From positions 303,001 to 367,000 of the forward strand of contig NC_079240.1 of the NCBI RefSeq assembly GCF_027921745.1: a DNA stretch of 64,000 nt, given 5' to 3'. The position numbers were made by a program, and so were the translations under genes. Position 1 is the stretch's first letter. Each line of letters begins with the position of its first letter. This document shows, piece after piece, positions 22,736 through 33,026 of the stretch. The DNA is from Schizosaccharomyces osmophilus. Taxonomy: Eukaryota; Ascomycota; Schizosaccharomycetes; Schizosaccharomycetales; Schizosaccharomycetaceae. Below the pieces are notes generated by a model. That model was not told the DNA's origin and searched no databases. It was given only the letters and a program-made list of their open reading frames with translations.

Positions 22736-23803
22736 ATGCAGCGTTCCTACTCTTTAAGAAATGCTCGTGCCCCTACGGCATCTCAGTTGGTGAACCCACC
22801 TCCTCCTGTTTCGAGTGCTCGTAATAGCCGTTCTTTTACTCCTTTCCGTCACTCCATGCGTATTCACCAAGCTGTGAACTTCTCCCCAGATTTGGCCAAG
22901 CGTTTAGCTGTTTTGGTGAAGATGGAGAAGAACGTCATGACCAGCATGGTCCAAGTCACTCGCGGTCGTCGCGACGCTGCTCGTCAATTGTCTTACTGGG
23001 GTGAAGACTGTGACGATGACATTAGTGACGTTACCGACAAGTTGGGAGTGTTGTTTTATGAAGTTGCCGAGTTGGAGAACTACTTGGTTGATCGTCACGA
23101 CCAATACCGGGTAACTTTGAAGTCCATTCGTAACATCGAGGCTTCTGTTCAACCTTCTCGTGAGAAGAAGCAAAAGCTTTTGGACCAAATCTACATGCTC
23201 AAGCACAAGGACCCTGAATCTCCTAGGTTGATCACAATGGAACAAGAACTTGTTCGTGAGGAAGCTGCTTGCTTGGTAGCCGAAGCTCAGCTTTCCAATA
23301 CCACCCGCGAAAAGTTTAAGCAAGCCATGGTTTACAACTTGGATGCTCTCCATGAGCACGCCGAGAAGCTTGGCTTGATTTCTGCTTATGGTCGTCACCT
23401 CTTGAACTTGATCGATGATACCCCTGTTACCCCAGGTGAGGCTCGTCCTGCTTATGATGGCTATGAAACTTCTCGCCAAATTGTCATGGATGCTGAGCAT
23501 TCTCTCAGCAGCTGGGTCCCCGCTAATCAAGCACCAGTGAGCTTCGCTAAGCCCCAGGAAGAAGATGTCCAAAGCGATGCTCGTTCCTGGAATGAGTACG
23601 AGGCTCAAGGTGAGCCTGTCCCAGTTCATCAAATGAATCACTTGAACGATGCTCAATCTGATACCAGTGAAATGGCTGAGAATGATCCCAACATGCATCC
23701 CCACGTTCGTGAAGAACGTATTGCTCGTATTGATTCCAATGCTACCAATGGTCACACAACTCTGCAATCTACTGACCAACAACCTGCTGTGCAAGTTGCT
23801 TAA
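22736..23803 (+). CDS. pil1: Eisosome core protein Pil1
   Basis: A single exon of 355 aa. Pil1 is a BAR-domain protein that assembles into filaments on the inner face of the plasma membrane and shapes eisosome furrows. The N-terminus (MQRSYSLRNARAPTASQL, then FTPFRHSMRIHQAVNFSPDL) is the conserved membrane- and filament-interacting segment. Residues ~50-260 form the BAR fold (KRLAVLVKMEKNVM, RRDAARQLSYWGEDCDDD, EVAELENYLVDRHDQYR, EKLGLISAYGRHLL). The tail after VTPGEARP is acidic and disordered. Codon use is strongly biased to highly expressed forms (GCT, CGT, GTC, AAG, CAA), unlike most neighbours. S. pombe has the paralogues Lsp1 and Meu14; synteny with dis1 points to Pil1. Confidence 0.97.
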   Translation: MQRSYSLRNARAPTASQLVNPPPPVSSARNSRSFTPFRHSMRIHQAVNFSPDLAKRLAVLVKMEKNVMTSMVQVTRGRRDAARQLSYWGEDCDDDISDVTDKLGVLFYEVAELENYLVDRHDQYRVTLKSIRNIEASVQPSREKKQKLLDQIYMLKHKDPESPRLITMEQELVREEAACLVAEAQLSNTTREKFKQAMVYNLDALHEHAEKLGLISAYGRHLLNLIDDTPVTPGEARPAYDGYETSRQIVMDAEHSLSSWVPANQAPVSFAKPQEEDVQSDARSWNEYEAQGEPVPVHQMNHLNDAQSDTSEMAENDPNMHPHVREERIARIDSNATNGHTTLQSTDQQPAVQVA

Positions 23804-24865
23804 GCAAGCAGCTGGGAGAGTCTCAAAGAGAGAAAATACCATCATGGTCATGTTTGAGCTAAGTATGGAATGACTTCCTGTGCTGTTTCTAATTCAGTGT
23901 GACCTGCTTAAATTTATTATCGTAATGGCAGGGAGAACAAATTCCTGAAATGGATCGCTAATTAATACTTAAGCATGCTGACGATGCAACGGATTTTGTT
24001 GATAAAGTATTAAAGTTGAGATGAGCAAACATATTTAATACTTAATAAGCTAGTGTGCCTATGAGTGTTCTCCAAAATATGGTATTTACATTTTGAGGAT
24101 AATTCGTCACTAGATGGGAAATTTAATTAGTATTGCTCAATCCATCTGTATCCATAAAATTTTTTGGCAGCATGGAGGGCCAGCTATTTTTAATATTTAA
24201 ATTATTGATTGAGAGAAGTCGCAATAATGAAGTAGAACACTTTATTTGTAGGTGGAAGAAGAGTCCACACTGCTCGAGTGTCAAGCGAGGAAGGTAGAAG
24301 TATTCGTGTGGTCAGAGTAATAGACTAGAGCATGTAGGAAGAAAAACGGTTTTGAACAAGAACGTGGAGGTGGATGCATAGTGGAAACAAGTTCCTTTGG
24401 AAGGATGTGATTTGAAATAAATATATGAACAAGGTCGACTAGAAAAATTCATTGAACGAGCTCGTGATCGTTTGATAGACACAAGTTAAAAACTTACAAC
24501 GAATAAGAGAATAAATACATAATTGAATTACAATTTCTTCTGCATTAGCTATATTTCATGTTTTCTTACGAGAACTTTGAACTTAAAGCTTATATAACAT
24601 ACCGAACCATAACGAACAAAAGTATACTAGAAAGATAAAGAAACGCAAGGCAAAACCGCGACTTGTTCCTAAGGAATTTAGGCTTTAGTTAGCGAATACG
24701 CACAACTGCGTTACAATACAATAAGGAAATCAACAATTAAAACAGTATATGGAAACCGTTACGTCGCCGGAAGAGGATGGTGAAACTTACCTTCAGCCAA
24801 CATCCTCAAGTCCAGTTCAAAAGCGACGGAAATTGGACAGGATCAGGGCGGAATAACCCATAACA
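23804..24865. promoter_or_regulatory. pil1 3' flank and upstream region of the DUF1769 gene
   Basis: A 1.06-kb gap. It has no recognised RNA gene and no clear TATA. The last part carries a 35-codon upstream ORF (24749-24856), listed separately. Confidence 0.35.
24749..24856 (+). CDS. Upstream ORF (35 aa) in frame with the DUF1769 gene
   Basis: ATG at 24749 and TAA at 24854-24856, only 9 nt before the DUF1769 ATG at 24866 and in the same frame. The peptide begins METVTSPEEDGETYLQ and ends in a basic SSPVQKRRKLDRIRAE, which looks like a CDK site plus nuclear localisation signal. It is either a regulatory uORF in the leader or the remains of an N-terminal extension cut off by one TAA. I found no splice that would remove the stop. 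Confidence 0.4.
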   Translation: METVTSPEEDGETYLQPTSSSPVQKRRKLDRIRAE

Positions 24866-27481
24866 ATGAAATTAAAGGTCAATGTAGGCTCAGACCCTGA
24901 GCACACACAAATTGCTTGGGTGAATCATGAAGGACGGCCAACAGAAGTAGATGGGCCATATTGGGTTGGTAGAATTTTGGTTCGAGTGCGCGACTTTGAC
25001 GGAGTCACTCCTGACGGTAGTCCTCCGAAACCAGATTCTATCTATTTTCGTGGCCGTTCAAGAAAGTTTCAAATCCAAGCCGAAGGTCGCTTTAAGAAAG
25101 AGTACACCGGCAATCAGGTCATATTTGGCACGCAGTTTGATCATATGATTTCTACATTTCCGGAAAGTACGTCAATAATAGTATAGTGCTGATAATGGAC
25201 ACCGTTTAGCTTGCTGTTGAGCACGGAATGAAAAGGGCAATAGCTAGTCGGATGTGACACCCATTATCCCGCTTATTTCCGATGGACGAAGAAAGGTTTA
25301 CTAACTCTATATAGGTGCTTTTCGTGCCGGCATGCGTATTGCCAAATATATCGATCCAGCCGTTTATTATGACAAATTTGCGAAATCACCTTACATTATG
25401 TCTCCGTATGTATTATATAAAAACAGAATTATCTTGTACACAAGGGAAAGAAGCAAAAATATGACTAAGGAAACATCGTGTATTCATAAAATACGATAAT
25501 TCGTGCCTAGTCTATTCATTTTTCTGTTTTTTTTTTTTTTTAATCTCTTATTTGGATGTTGAACTAACATTTTAGATTTGTTGCATGCGTCAACACACTA
25601 TCTGCTTGGCCAGCTCCTAGCCGTTTAGATGACGCTGTCATCTCGTTAGTGGAAGCCGACCCTCAGGAATCAGACACAGATACTTTACCGGAGCTGAGTG
25701 AATCTTTAGATGACGATCCTCAGACTCCCATATCCACGCCTGCTGAGTATCCGGTCAGCAGGTCAAATTTCAAAAAGAATACACCTCCCCCAATAACCGT
25801 TACCGGTACGCAACTCTCCCCTCCGAATACCAACGATCCTTCCAGGAAGGATCATGACAATCTAAGCTTGGTGTCGTCAGATTCTGGAAACACCACAGCT
25901 TATCAAAAAGGCCGCCATCGCTATTGGAGCTTTGCTGGTTTTAACAATAACACCAGGTTCTCACATCTTAACTTGGCTTCTCGCGCACCGGAAGTTAAGG
26001 AATCACGAAGTATACAACCAAATGAACATGAGTCATCTTTAGTAGACTCCATTGGTTCATCAGCGATTCGTGGATCCGGTGAAGACGCAGACAATGATGA
26101 TGATGAATTTGTTTTGCACCGGCCTATCACCAATCGTCACAAAAATTTCAGTGTTCATGTTCAGCAAGTGGGTCTTTTGCATAAACCGAGTTTAGATGGG
26201 GATGGTTATATTAATGAATTTTATGATGATGATAATTCTCTTGATGAAAATGAAGAGGATTTGCAACGCTATTTCACAGCTCTCGAAATGCAATCCGACA
26301 AAAAGCATACCAGAAAACAAAAAAATAAGGATCCTTTTCATCGGATTACACATCCGAATTTACATATCGGAAAAATATCTACCCCGAAAATTATAAAACG
26401 AATGTCTCTACGTTCGAAAAAAGGAGCCAAGAACTCCAAACAAGAATCTTCTTCCCAACCAGAGACACAACGTACTTCCATGTCTAGTATGTCTCCTCCA
26501 CCTGTTTCCAAAAACGAAAAGAAGATGTCTGCACCTCGTCGTTCGTTGGACAAGTTGATACGTATTGGTTCCTTACATAAGCACCATCATCATCATCAGA
26601 ATAAATCGGATCACCCTGAATCCGATCCTGGTGTTGATTTTTATAAAAATGAAAGCAGACACCATTTTGAATCAGCAGCTTTAAGAAATTCTCTGTCTAC
26701 CGATCGCCCTTCCTCGTCCCATTCTACTTTGACGTCTCCGGATAACTCCATTTGCTCTACCCCCAAAGTAAGTGGTGAAACGGGATCTTTACCCCCTCTG
26801 CACGAGGATACATCGCCAGGTGAAAACAATGGTACCAATTTTAATTCGGCTATTAAGGAGGAGCATGATAATCCTAGAAGCATTCCGGAAACCCCGTCTC
26901 TTGATACGCCATCTGATAAACATTTACAGGGCGGTAGTAATGCAAAGACTGATGATGCTGGCAATCACTTGAGTGTGCCGAAAAACCCGGTAAAGCCTGT
27001 CCCTTCGCGAACAGCGTCTAACCAATCAAAAATTCCAAAACCCTGTGTACACATTCCTTCTGAATCAAATTCTCTTGATCCCCAGCTTGGTCCTTTTAGA
27101 TTTGCCAATCCAAAAGTTGATCCAATTGAAGATAATTCTTTCATTTTTGGAGAACACAAATCTGTTAAAGATAGAAGGAAGTATTTTTCAAGTTCTGAGG
27201 ATAATAGAACGAATTTTTTCTACGATAAGGATGTTGTTTATTGCATGAGCTTCTTCTCTCCTCATATGGATTTTAATAGGTTCAACTTGAATATTGGACC
27301 GATTAAATTAAATGTTTACAGGCATCTTAATGCTGACGGCCATCAACCTATTCGATACATGATGCGAGAGACGGAAGATGAAAAATCAATTATGTTTGTT
27401 ATAGAATTTGATTTGGTAGAGGATGACGATGAGGATCTTTTAGCCCAACAAGCTGAAGAACGCGAACGGAGAATACATTAG
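24866..27481 (+). CDS. DUF1769 fungal protein (SPCC594.01-like), function unknown
   Basis: Three exons, 24866-25166, 25315-25405 and 25576-27481; 765 aa. The N-terminal ~150 residues (KLKVNVGSD, DGPYWVGRILVRVRDFDG, RKFQIQAEGRFKKEY, VIFGTQFDH, then AFRAGMRIAKYIDPAVYYD and MSPFVACVNTLSAWPAPSR) match the fungal DUF1769 family. Both intron joins restore family-conserved text, which confirms them. A C-terminal block (DVVYCMSFFSPHMDFNRFNL, YRHLNADGHQPIRYMMRETE) looks like the second conserved part of the family. The 400 residues between are disordered, Ser/Pro/Asp-rich, with a five-His run (KHHHHHQN) and basic patches. No catalytic motif is apparent. The second intron (170 nt) has a T17-like polypyrimidine tract upstream of its CTAAC branch. 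Confidence 0.85.
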
Positions 27482-28382
27482 CAAACATGATCGAATGTTG
27501 AATGGCTAAAGGTTATGAGTGTTTATTTATTATTAATGGTTTCTTTACCTATGTTAATTTATGTGATAAAACTGCAGTCATGTTCTTCGTCTCGACGATG
27601 AAGCCTTATCGTTTTCATGTATGCCGTCGTTTTTTCTGCTGTTAATAAACTTTAAGGTTTTTTTTGGGGGGCTTACGCACACCGCTATAATTGGATTGTT
27701 TGACTATGGCTTGTCATTATATCTGTTATGGAGTACGTATTCAAAAGTGGTCGGTTGCTGTTATATGTTTTCAGCCCCGGCTTATGAAATATAACACTTT
27801 TACCTTTTTCGGTCTTATAACTATTATAGCTTTCATTTATAATCAGTATACATTCCCTAAATTCAAACAATTTGAGTGCAGACACGTCAATATCTGTAAT
27901 GATTTTGCTTTTTAACTCGCGTTAAGGTCCGTTCATCTTGCGTTAGATGAGGCGGTTGTTATAAAAAAAAATTAAAAAAAAAAAAAAAAGTACATTTGAC
28001 TATGATTTTTCAACACCAATTTAACGGCTGGCAACTTATATACATGCGTTATAAATAATGAAATTTTGTCTCTAAATTCCAGTAAGGTTGTTTTACCTTT
28101 AAACTGACTAAATCGTACAAGCCTATGTCCGCTCATAAAAATACAAAATTTCAGACTGATTATTATAGTTAATACATTCATTTAAGACCATAAAAATAAA
28201 AGCGACCAAACAGTCAGTCTATAATAATAATAATACAGTTATCCCGCATTAATTTTGTAAGCTTGAAGCGTGAAATGTTGAGAATCCAAGTAAAGCAAAG
28301 TATTAAACTAAGTAATTATCCTTTTTCATATCCCCTTACCCAAAAAACCAATTTTTTACCAATTATGAGTATCAAATGTACA
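27482..28382. other. Convergent 3' intergenic region
   Basis: This lies between the DUF1769 gene (+) and the DUF2456-like gene (-). An A-rich tract at 27961-27989 consists of two oligo-A runs. The small ORFs here are AT-rich and unconvincing. Nothing else is recognised. Confidence 0.4.
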
Positions 28383-30029
28383 TTAGTTTGGCTTTTTAGT
28401 AGTTACGCTTGTGTCAGTTGAAGCAGAATCAGATAATTCATCTTCTTCATTGGCATCACCATTTACACTTGGTGTTGCCGAGTTCACAGCGGAAGAGGTT
28501 TGAGCGATACTAGGAGCTGTGACTAAAGAGAAACCATCATTATCAGAGCTATCATAACCACTGTTATAAGAACGTGATTGTATCGAGTCATTTCTGTGCA
28601 AATTTTCATTTACGAAAGTCGTACGGTGTACCATCTCAGGCGACATGGTCGATTCGATAGGTGATCCGAATTCAGTCGAGTGATCAAGAGAATTGTAAAG
28701 TCTTTCATCGTCTGGCTGAACAGCATGATTGGCTGGAGCAACTACCGAATTATCATACACAGTAGTCGTGTGAGTACTTAACATTGGATGAGGATGGCGA
28801 TCCGCAAATGACGAATCATGAGAAGCAAGTGGATCAGCCCTCGTCGTAGGTTTCGACGAGGGCATGTTCGTACTTTCAGGAGCTTCTGAAGTACCAGCTA
28901 ATCCCTCAGAAGAGGTGATCCCAGAATCATGTCTGGGACTAGGAGTAGGGAAGTGATTAATCAGAGAAGTAGGAGGAGCAGAAGAAGTAGGGGTGGTAGC
29001 GGTCTGCTCCGAATAAACATTATTTCCGGCAGAGGATGGAAACGTAGCATTAGCACCGCTACCACCATTAGTATCACTACCGCCATAAGCACTACCATTG
29101 GCACCGCTACCAGTACGAGCACCATCATAAGCACCAGCACCAGCACCACCAGCGGCAGCACCAACACCAACAGCAGAACCAATAGCAGAACTAGATGCAT
29201 TCCTTTGTGATTCCAAGTCTTTATTACCAGTGATTTGCTGTTGATTTTCTTCCAGATACCGGTAATGGCCGTACATGTACATATGCAAGAATGCAATCCA
29301 TGGTGTAAAAATAAAACCCAAGATACCACCAAATATAAGCTTAATCACTTGAGGAGCAGGATAGTTATTGTAAAAGTAGTCGTTACCGGAATGCTGTCCT
29401 GGTGCACATAGAATGCCAATCGCAGCAGGCCAAAGCAAAAACCACAAAGGAATAGACCAAAACAAAGCACGTAGGGCGGTAAAAGCCAACCACTCTATCC
29501 AACGGAAAAGTATAAAATGAAAGTTATATTTTGGTTTTGCACGCATGATTTCTCGCATAAAAGTATTTCTTGGAAACCGACCAAAATAAAGCGGCTTCAC
29601 GAGCCCTGAGCGTAAATCAGCCTGTACTAACGCAGATTCAATCCAGTAGGTAAGTACAGCTTGGACAAAGTTGGTAACTGCCAAGTCACCAGAAAGTGTA
29701 TCCGGAAGACGCCATAGACGAACACGGTCTATGGTGTTTTTATACATACCATAAGCTATAGCGAACTCTAAACCCCCAGATATGATAAATGAGCCAACCG
29801 CACACATCAGAAGATACAGTATGCGAGGTACGTGAAGGTTTTTGCGATTGAAAACCGTAGTAGGATCAGTTCTTAGATCCTCATCGTAGGCATCTTTGTG
29901 TAAAGCATGATGTTTCAGTTCTAAATCATCCGCGTTCTTTACACTGGAAGTTTCTTCTTGATCACTATTAGAAAAAATTCTCTTCCAAAAGCTAGCATTA
30001 AAAAAAGTAGCACTGGGAGGAGGAGCCAT
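28383..30029 (-). CDS. Multi-pass membrane protein, DUF2456-like (SPCC594.02c-like)
   Basis: A single exon of 548 aa. The N-terminal half holds the membrane part: a segment at ~74-99 (ILYLLMCAVGSFIISGGLEF), a region of ~40 hydrophobic residues at ~175-215 (WLAFTALRALFWSIPLWFLL and WPAAIGILC) and one at ~233-255 (IKLIFGGILGFIFTPWIAFL). YRYLEENQQQ follows. The C-terminal half is low complexity: a Gly/Ala-rich run at ~283-335, then Ser/Thr-rich and acidic sequence. It resembles the fungal DUF2456 family and corresponds in position to SPCC594.02c, but the family name is from memory. The function is unknown; it could be a stress- or ER-associated membrane protein. No signal peptide is seen. Confidence 0.75.
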   Translation of the reverse strand: MAPPPSATFFNASFWKRIFSNSDQEETSSVKNADDLELKHHALHKDAYDEDLRTDPTTVFNRKNLHVPRILYLLMCAVGSFIISGGLEFAIAYGMYKNTIDRVRLWRLPDTLSGDLAVTNFVQAVLTYWIESALVQADLRSGLVKPLYFGRFPRNTFMREIMRAKPKYNFHFILFRWIEWLAFTALRALFWSIPLWFLLWPAAIGILCAPGQHSGNDYFYNNYPAPQVIKLIFGGILGFIFTPWIAFLHMYMYGHYRYLEENQQQITGNKDLESQRNASSSAIGSAVGVGAAAGGAGAGAYDGARTGSGANGSAYGGSDTNGGSGANATFPSSAGNNVYSEQTATTPTSSAPPTSLINHFPTPSPRHDSGITSSEGLAGTSEAPESTNMPSSKPTTRADPLASHDSSFADRHPHPMLSTHTTTVYDNSVVAPANHAVQPDDERLYNSLDHSTEFGSPIESTMSPEMVHRTTFVNENLHRNDSIQSRSYNSGYDSSDNDGFSLVTAPSIAQTSSAVNSATPSVNGDANEEDELSDSASTDTSVTTKKPN

Positions 30030-31680
30030 TTAGTAGATAGTTTAGGGTGAACTGAATTTCAGAAATCCAATACCTTGGTAAATAAAAGTTTAGTGATGTG
30101 CTAGAGAACGAAACAAGAAGTGGATTTTAATATAATAAAGACGCTATGTTTCCACTGTCAGTTAAAACACTAAAAAGGAGGAACAAGAAGTAAATTAGAC
30201 CAGGAAGGAATTATTAAAATAAATTAGGAATATCCAAACGAGAATTCAAAAAAACAAACAACGAGTGTAGTTCGTCGCAACGAAGCCAGAATGAATGAAT
30301 CAAACTAATAACGAAAGGAAATCTTTTGCAAACACGCTGCAAAATATAAAAATAAATTAAGGTATAGTAATCAATGGGAAAAATGTGTAACAAGAAAACT
30401 CCGAAACAACTAGAGAGGGACAAAGAGAAGCAAAATAAACGGAAGAGAAATCAAGTTTTCTTTTCGCTCCGGCAATTACGTTTTCTTTCACACAAGAAGA
30501 CCGAATTGGTCAAGTAGTAGAAACCTGCAGACTTGGATAAAATAGCCTACAAAAAATTACTTTATAGGTTTTGCAAACAGCTAGTACTCGGCAAGAACTC
30601 GTATTTGATATACAAAACAGCAAACTGTGTTTTCAGAGAATCCTTATCGACTTTTGTGGTTTTTATACTAGATTATAAGATGAGTTTTCTGGGTAAGTCC
30701 TATTACACCCGAAAAAAAAGGTCCTTGGGGAAAATGACCTCCTAAAAGCGATGTGAATAGTTAAAATCCGTAATATCGAATTTTTTTATGTCAAAAATCG
30801 GGAAATTTTAAATCCTACGGAATTTTTTTTTTTTTTGATGTATGTAGACGGATGGATGATGCGTGTGTGTTTTAAGTATTCTGCTTGTTTACCTTCTATG
30901 TAAGCAACCGTCAATGACCTTTCAGTGAGATCATTAACAGATTATAACGTATTCCCATAAGTCTATATACCGTAGTTTTCCGTAGCTTTATGCAATTTTT
31001 CTATGGAATGCAGAAGACTAGTAGTAAATTTGAAGTTTCTTTTCCCTATGTAATTCCTGGAATATGAGTTACAATCTACATTCATATCATCTCTTACTTC
31101 TTGGTTTTTCTACTGCTGAAGTAACGGAAACGATGTTGTTATACGAATGAACCATCATTGCTAAAGTCAGTTTAGTGTACCTGTCGTTACAGTATTCTCT
31201 AGCGTATTGTGAAGTCTACGTGCCTCGTTGGAAATTACATGACTAAAAATAGACTAGAGGGAATCCTTCTTGATATGCATCAGAATACAGTAAACAAAAA
31301 AAGAAGAGGAAAAACTATTTCCCGTAAGAAAGGAAGGAATTGTTTTGATGGATAAAATGGATTAAGCTGCATATGGGCCAATGGGTTATAGTTCAATGCT
31401 TGAGAGAAGTATGAGTTTCAAGAGACTTGCGAGAACTTGAAAGTGAACAAGAAAACATAATACTTTTTCGAGCCAGATAGTAACGTAAAGAATTTCATTT
31501 TATATTTCATACTATTACTAACATTTAATATAAATAAATAACCATGTCTGTTGCATCATCACAAAGGTTTGTTCAAAATCTCGCTCCATAAATCTTCTTA
31601 GCCTTGAAAAAGAGCCAATAAGCGATTTCTTTGCACGTTTATTGTCGTGTTCTAGCCTCAGAGGACTAGTCTTGCATTAC
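30030..31680. other. Large gap (1.65 kb) upstream of the DUF2456-like gene
   Basis: This is the longest stretch without a supported gene. It should hold a long leader or promoter for the minus-strand gene at 28383-30029 and the 3' end of the gene at 31681-32715. There is a T10 run near 30828-30837 and a TTGTTTAC forkhead-type core near 30884. A 15-codon ORF in good ATG context (MSVASSQRFVQNLAP) starts at about 31543. A non-coding RNA would fit the size, but I see no diagnostic box or fold. Confidence 0.3.
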
Positions 31681-32715
31681 TTATTCTGTTTTCAAAGAGG
31701 AATCTTCATCAATTGGCTCCCAGTGGGAACCATCAAGTCGTGGAAAAAATCTACCGACCTTTCGAGAATACAAGGAGTATAGGGGATATTTCTTTAAAGA
31801 AATCATTTCCGTTAGCCGCGTCGATGCTTGGAACACACCGACAAGCCCCAAAGGTCCCAAAATCGTCCAGTTAACCCAGGTCTTTGAGGCAATCGCTCCA
31901 AAGGAATAAAAAACAAACCAGATTACTTGTTCAGCCAAAAAATTGGGGTGTCTCGACCATTTAAAAAGACCATAGGTATTGAAGCCTTTTGCAAGTGTCA
32001 TTAACTCGAAATTCAAATTTCCGGGAAGCTCTTCATTGTTACTATACAGCTCTCGTGCTTGGTAGAAATCCCATTGCTGTTGATCAGCCATAATTTCTAT
32101 TGCAAACGTAACCATAAACAACTCTAGAGCAACGCAATCCAATAAACCAAAGGATCGTGCGTTGGCTGCTAGCATCGCAATATATGTAGGACAAGCAAGC
32201 CAATACAGGTGAAGAGTCTGAAATATGTGAATGTAAAAAAAATGTAAGATAGGATATAAATAAGGCGGCATACTGTCACGAACTGTAAGCCACCGATAGT
32301 CTTCGGCTCCTCGCTTGTAGCCTCCCTTACGATAATAATTATATGTCAATCGAACGCTCCACAGCGATTGCAAAAACACCATAATCATCAGTCGGCGGGA
32401 AGCAATGTTAAACAACATCCCATAGATCAAAAAATGGATGGAAAAAACAGTTGGCAAAATTGGCCATGCGCGATCCACCTGAGACGTGTTTCCTGTTTGG
32501 ACAGATACTGCCCACAGGAAAACCCCAATCATGAGTGCAAGAATTAGTCCAGTGACAAATGGATTCGTATCGACATAAAACTCATAAAATCCTATATTCC
32601 CCGAAAGAAGCAATTTCACATTGCTCGCTTGCTCCAAAAAAGGAGAAACTGCCATCGTCCAACTGGCGGCATCAGAAGCAGAGTAAATAGTCGGTATAGT
32701 AGAAAACAATGTCAT
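31681..32715 (-). CDS. DUF1295 / steroid oxidoreductase superfamily membrane protein (SPCC594.04c-like)
   Basis: A single exon of 344 aa. It is a polytopic membrane protein of the DUF1295 family, related to steroid 5-alpha-reductases and isoprenylcysteine methyltransferases. Conserved family text includes TGNTSQVDRAWPILPTV, LWSVRLTYNYYRKGGYKRG, EDYRWL, IMADQQQWDFYQ, FNTYGLFKWSRHPNFLAEQ and a final GSHWEP-type region. About six membrane segments can be placed (e.g. FVTGLILALMIGVFLWAV and VTFAIEIMA). The RHPNFLAEQ block is the cofactor-binding end of the superfamily. The substrate is not known; lipid or sterol reduction in the ER is the usual guess. Its position before spf1 matches SPCC594.04c. 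Confidence 0.88.
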   Translation of the reverse strand: MTLFSTIPTIYSASDAASWTMAVSPFLEQASNVKLLLSGNIGFYEFYVDTNPFVTGLILALMIGVFLWAVSVQTGNTSQVDRAWPILPTVFSIHFLIYGMLFNIASRRLMIMVFLQSLWSVRLTYNYYRKGGYKRGAEDYRWLTVRDSMPPYLYPILHFFYIHIFQTLHLYWLACPTYIAMLAANARSFGLLDCVALELFMVTFAIEIMADQQQWDFYQARELYSNNEELPGNLNFELMTLAKGFNTYGLFKWSRHPNFLAEQVIWFVFYSFGAIASKTWVNWTILGPLGLVGVFQASTRLTEMISLKKYPLYSLYSRKVGRFFPRLDGSHWEPIDEDSSLKTE

Positions 32716-33026
32716 ATTTCCAAAATGGCATACGACAAATTCGAGTTTGGATATTTTAAAAGAGATTCTTTCGGAGCTGGTTCAATGTCTCAGTGTGACG
32801 TTACTGAACACGATAATAGTGAGATGCAATGAGACATTAAGTATCCAAAAATTCAAAAACAATGTTCAAAAGAATGTTTGTTAATTTGATTTCGGCTAGT
32901 GATCCCATCGTTTATAATCAAGGTTTCTCAGTTCGTAAACGCATTGAAAATTTTTGTCCCAATTGCTTCTGAAAGACATCAATGAGAATCGTTCTCCAAA
33001 GTTTTCACAAATATATTTTCTTGGTT
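32716..33026. promoter_or_regulatory. Short gap between the DUF1295 gene start and spf1 stop
   Basis: These 311 nt contain the promoter of the DUF1295 gene and the spf1 3' end. No distinct motif is recognised. Confidence 0.3.

Noticed and set aside
22904-23851. Long antisense ORF (315 codons) opposite pil1
   Set aside because: It mirrors the pil1 coding frame. Strong codon bias in highly expressed genes leaves the opposite strand open; the product has no recognisable domain.
28961-29332. ORFs overlapping the Gly/Ala-rich part of the DUF2456-like gene
   Set aside because: Other frames of a low-complexity repeat that yield runs of Leu/Val or Thr/Ser. Not independent genes.
30533-30745. 70-codon plus-strand ORF in the 30-31.7 kb gap
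   Set aside because: It begins at TTG, not ATG, and has no family features.
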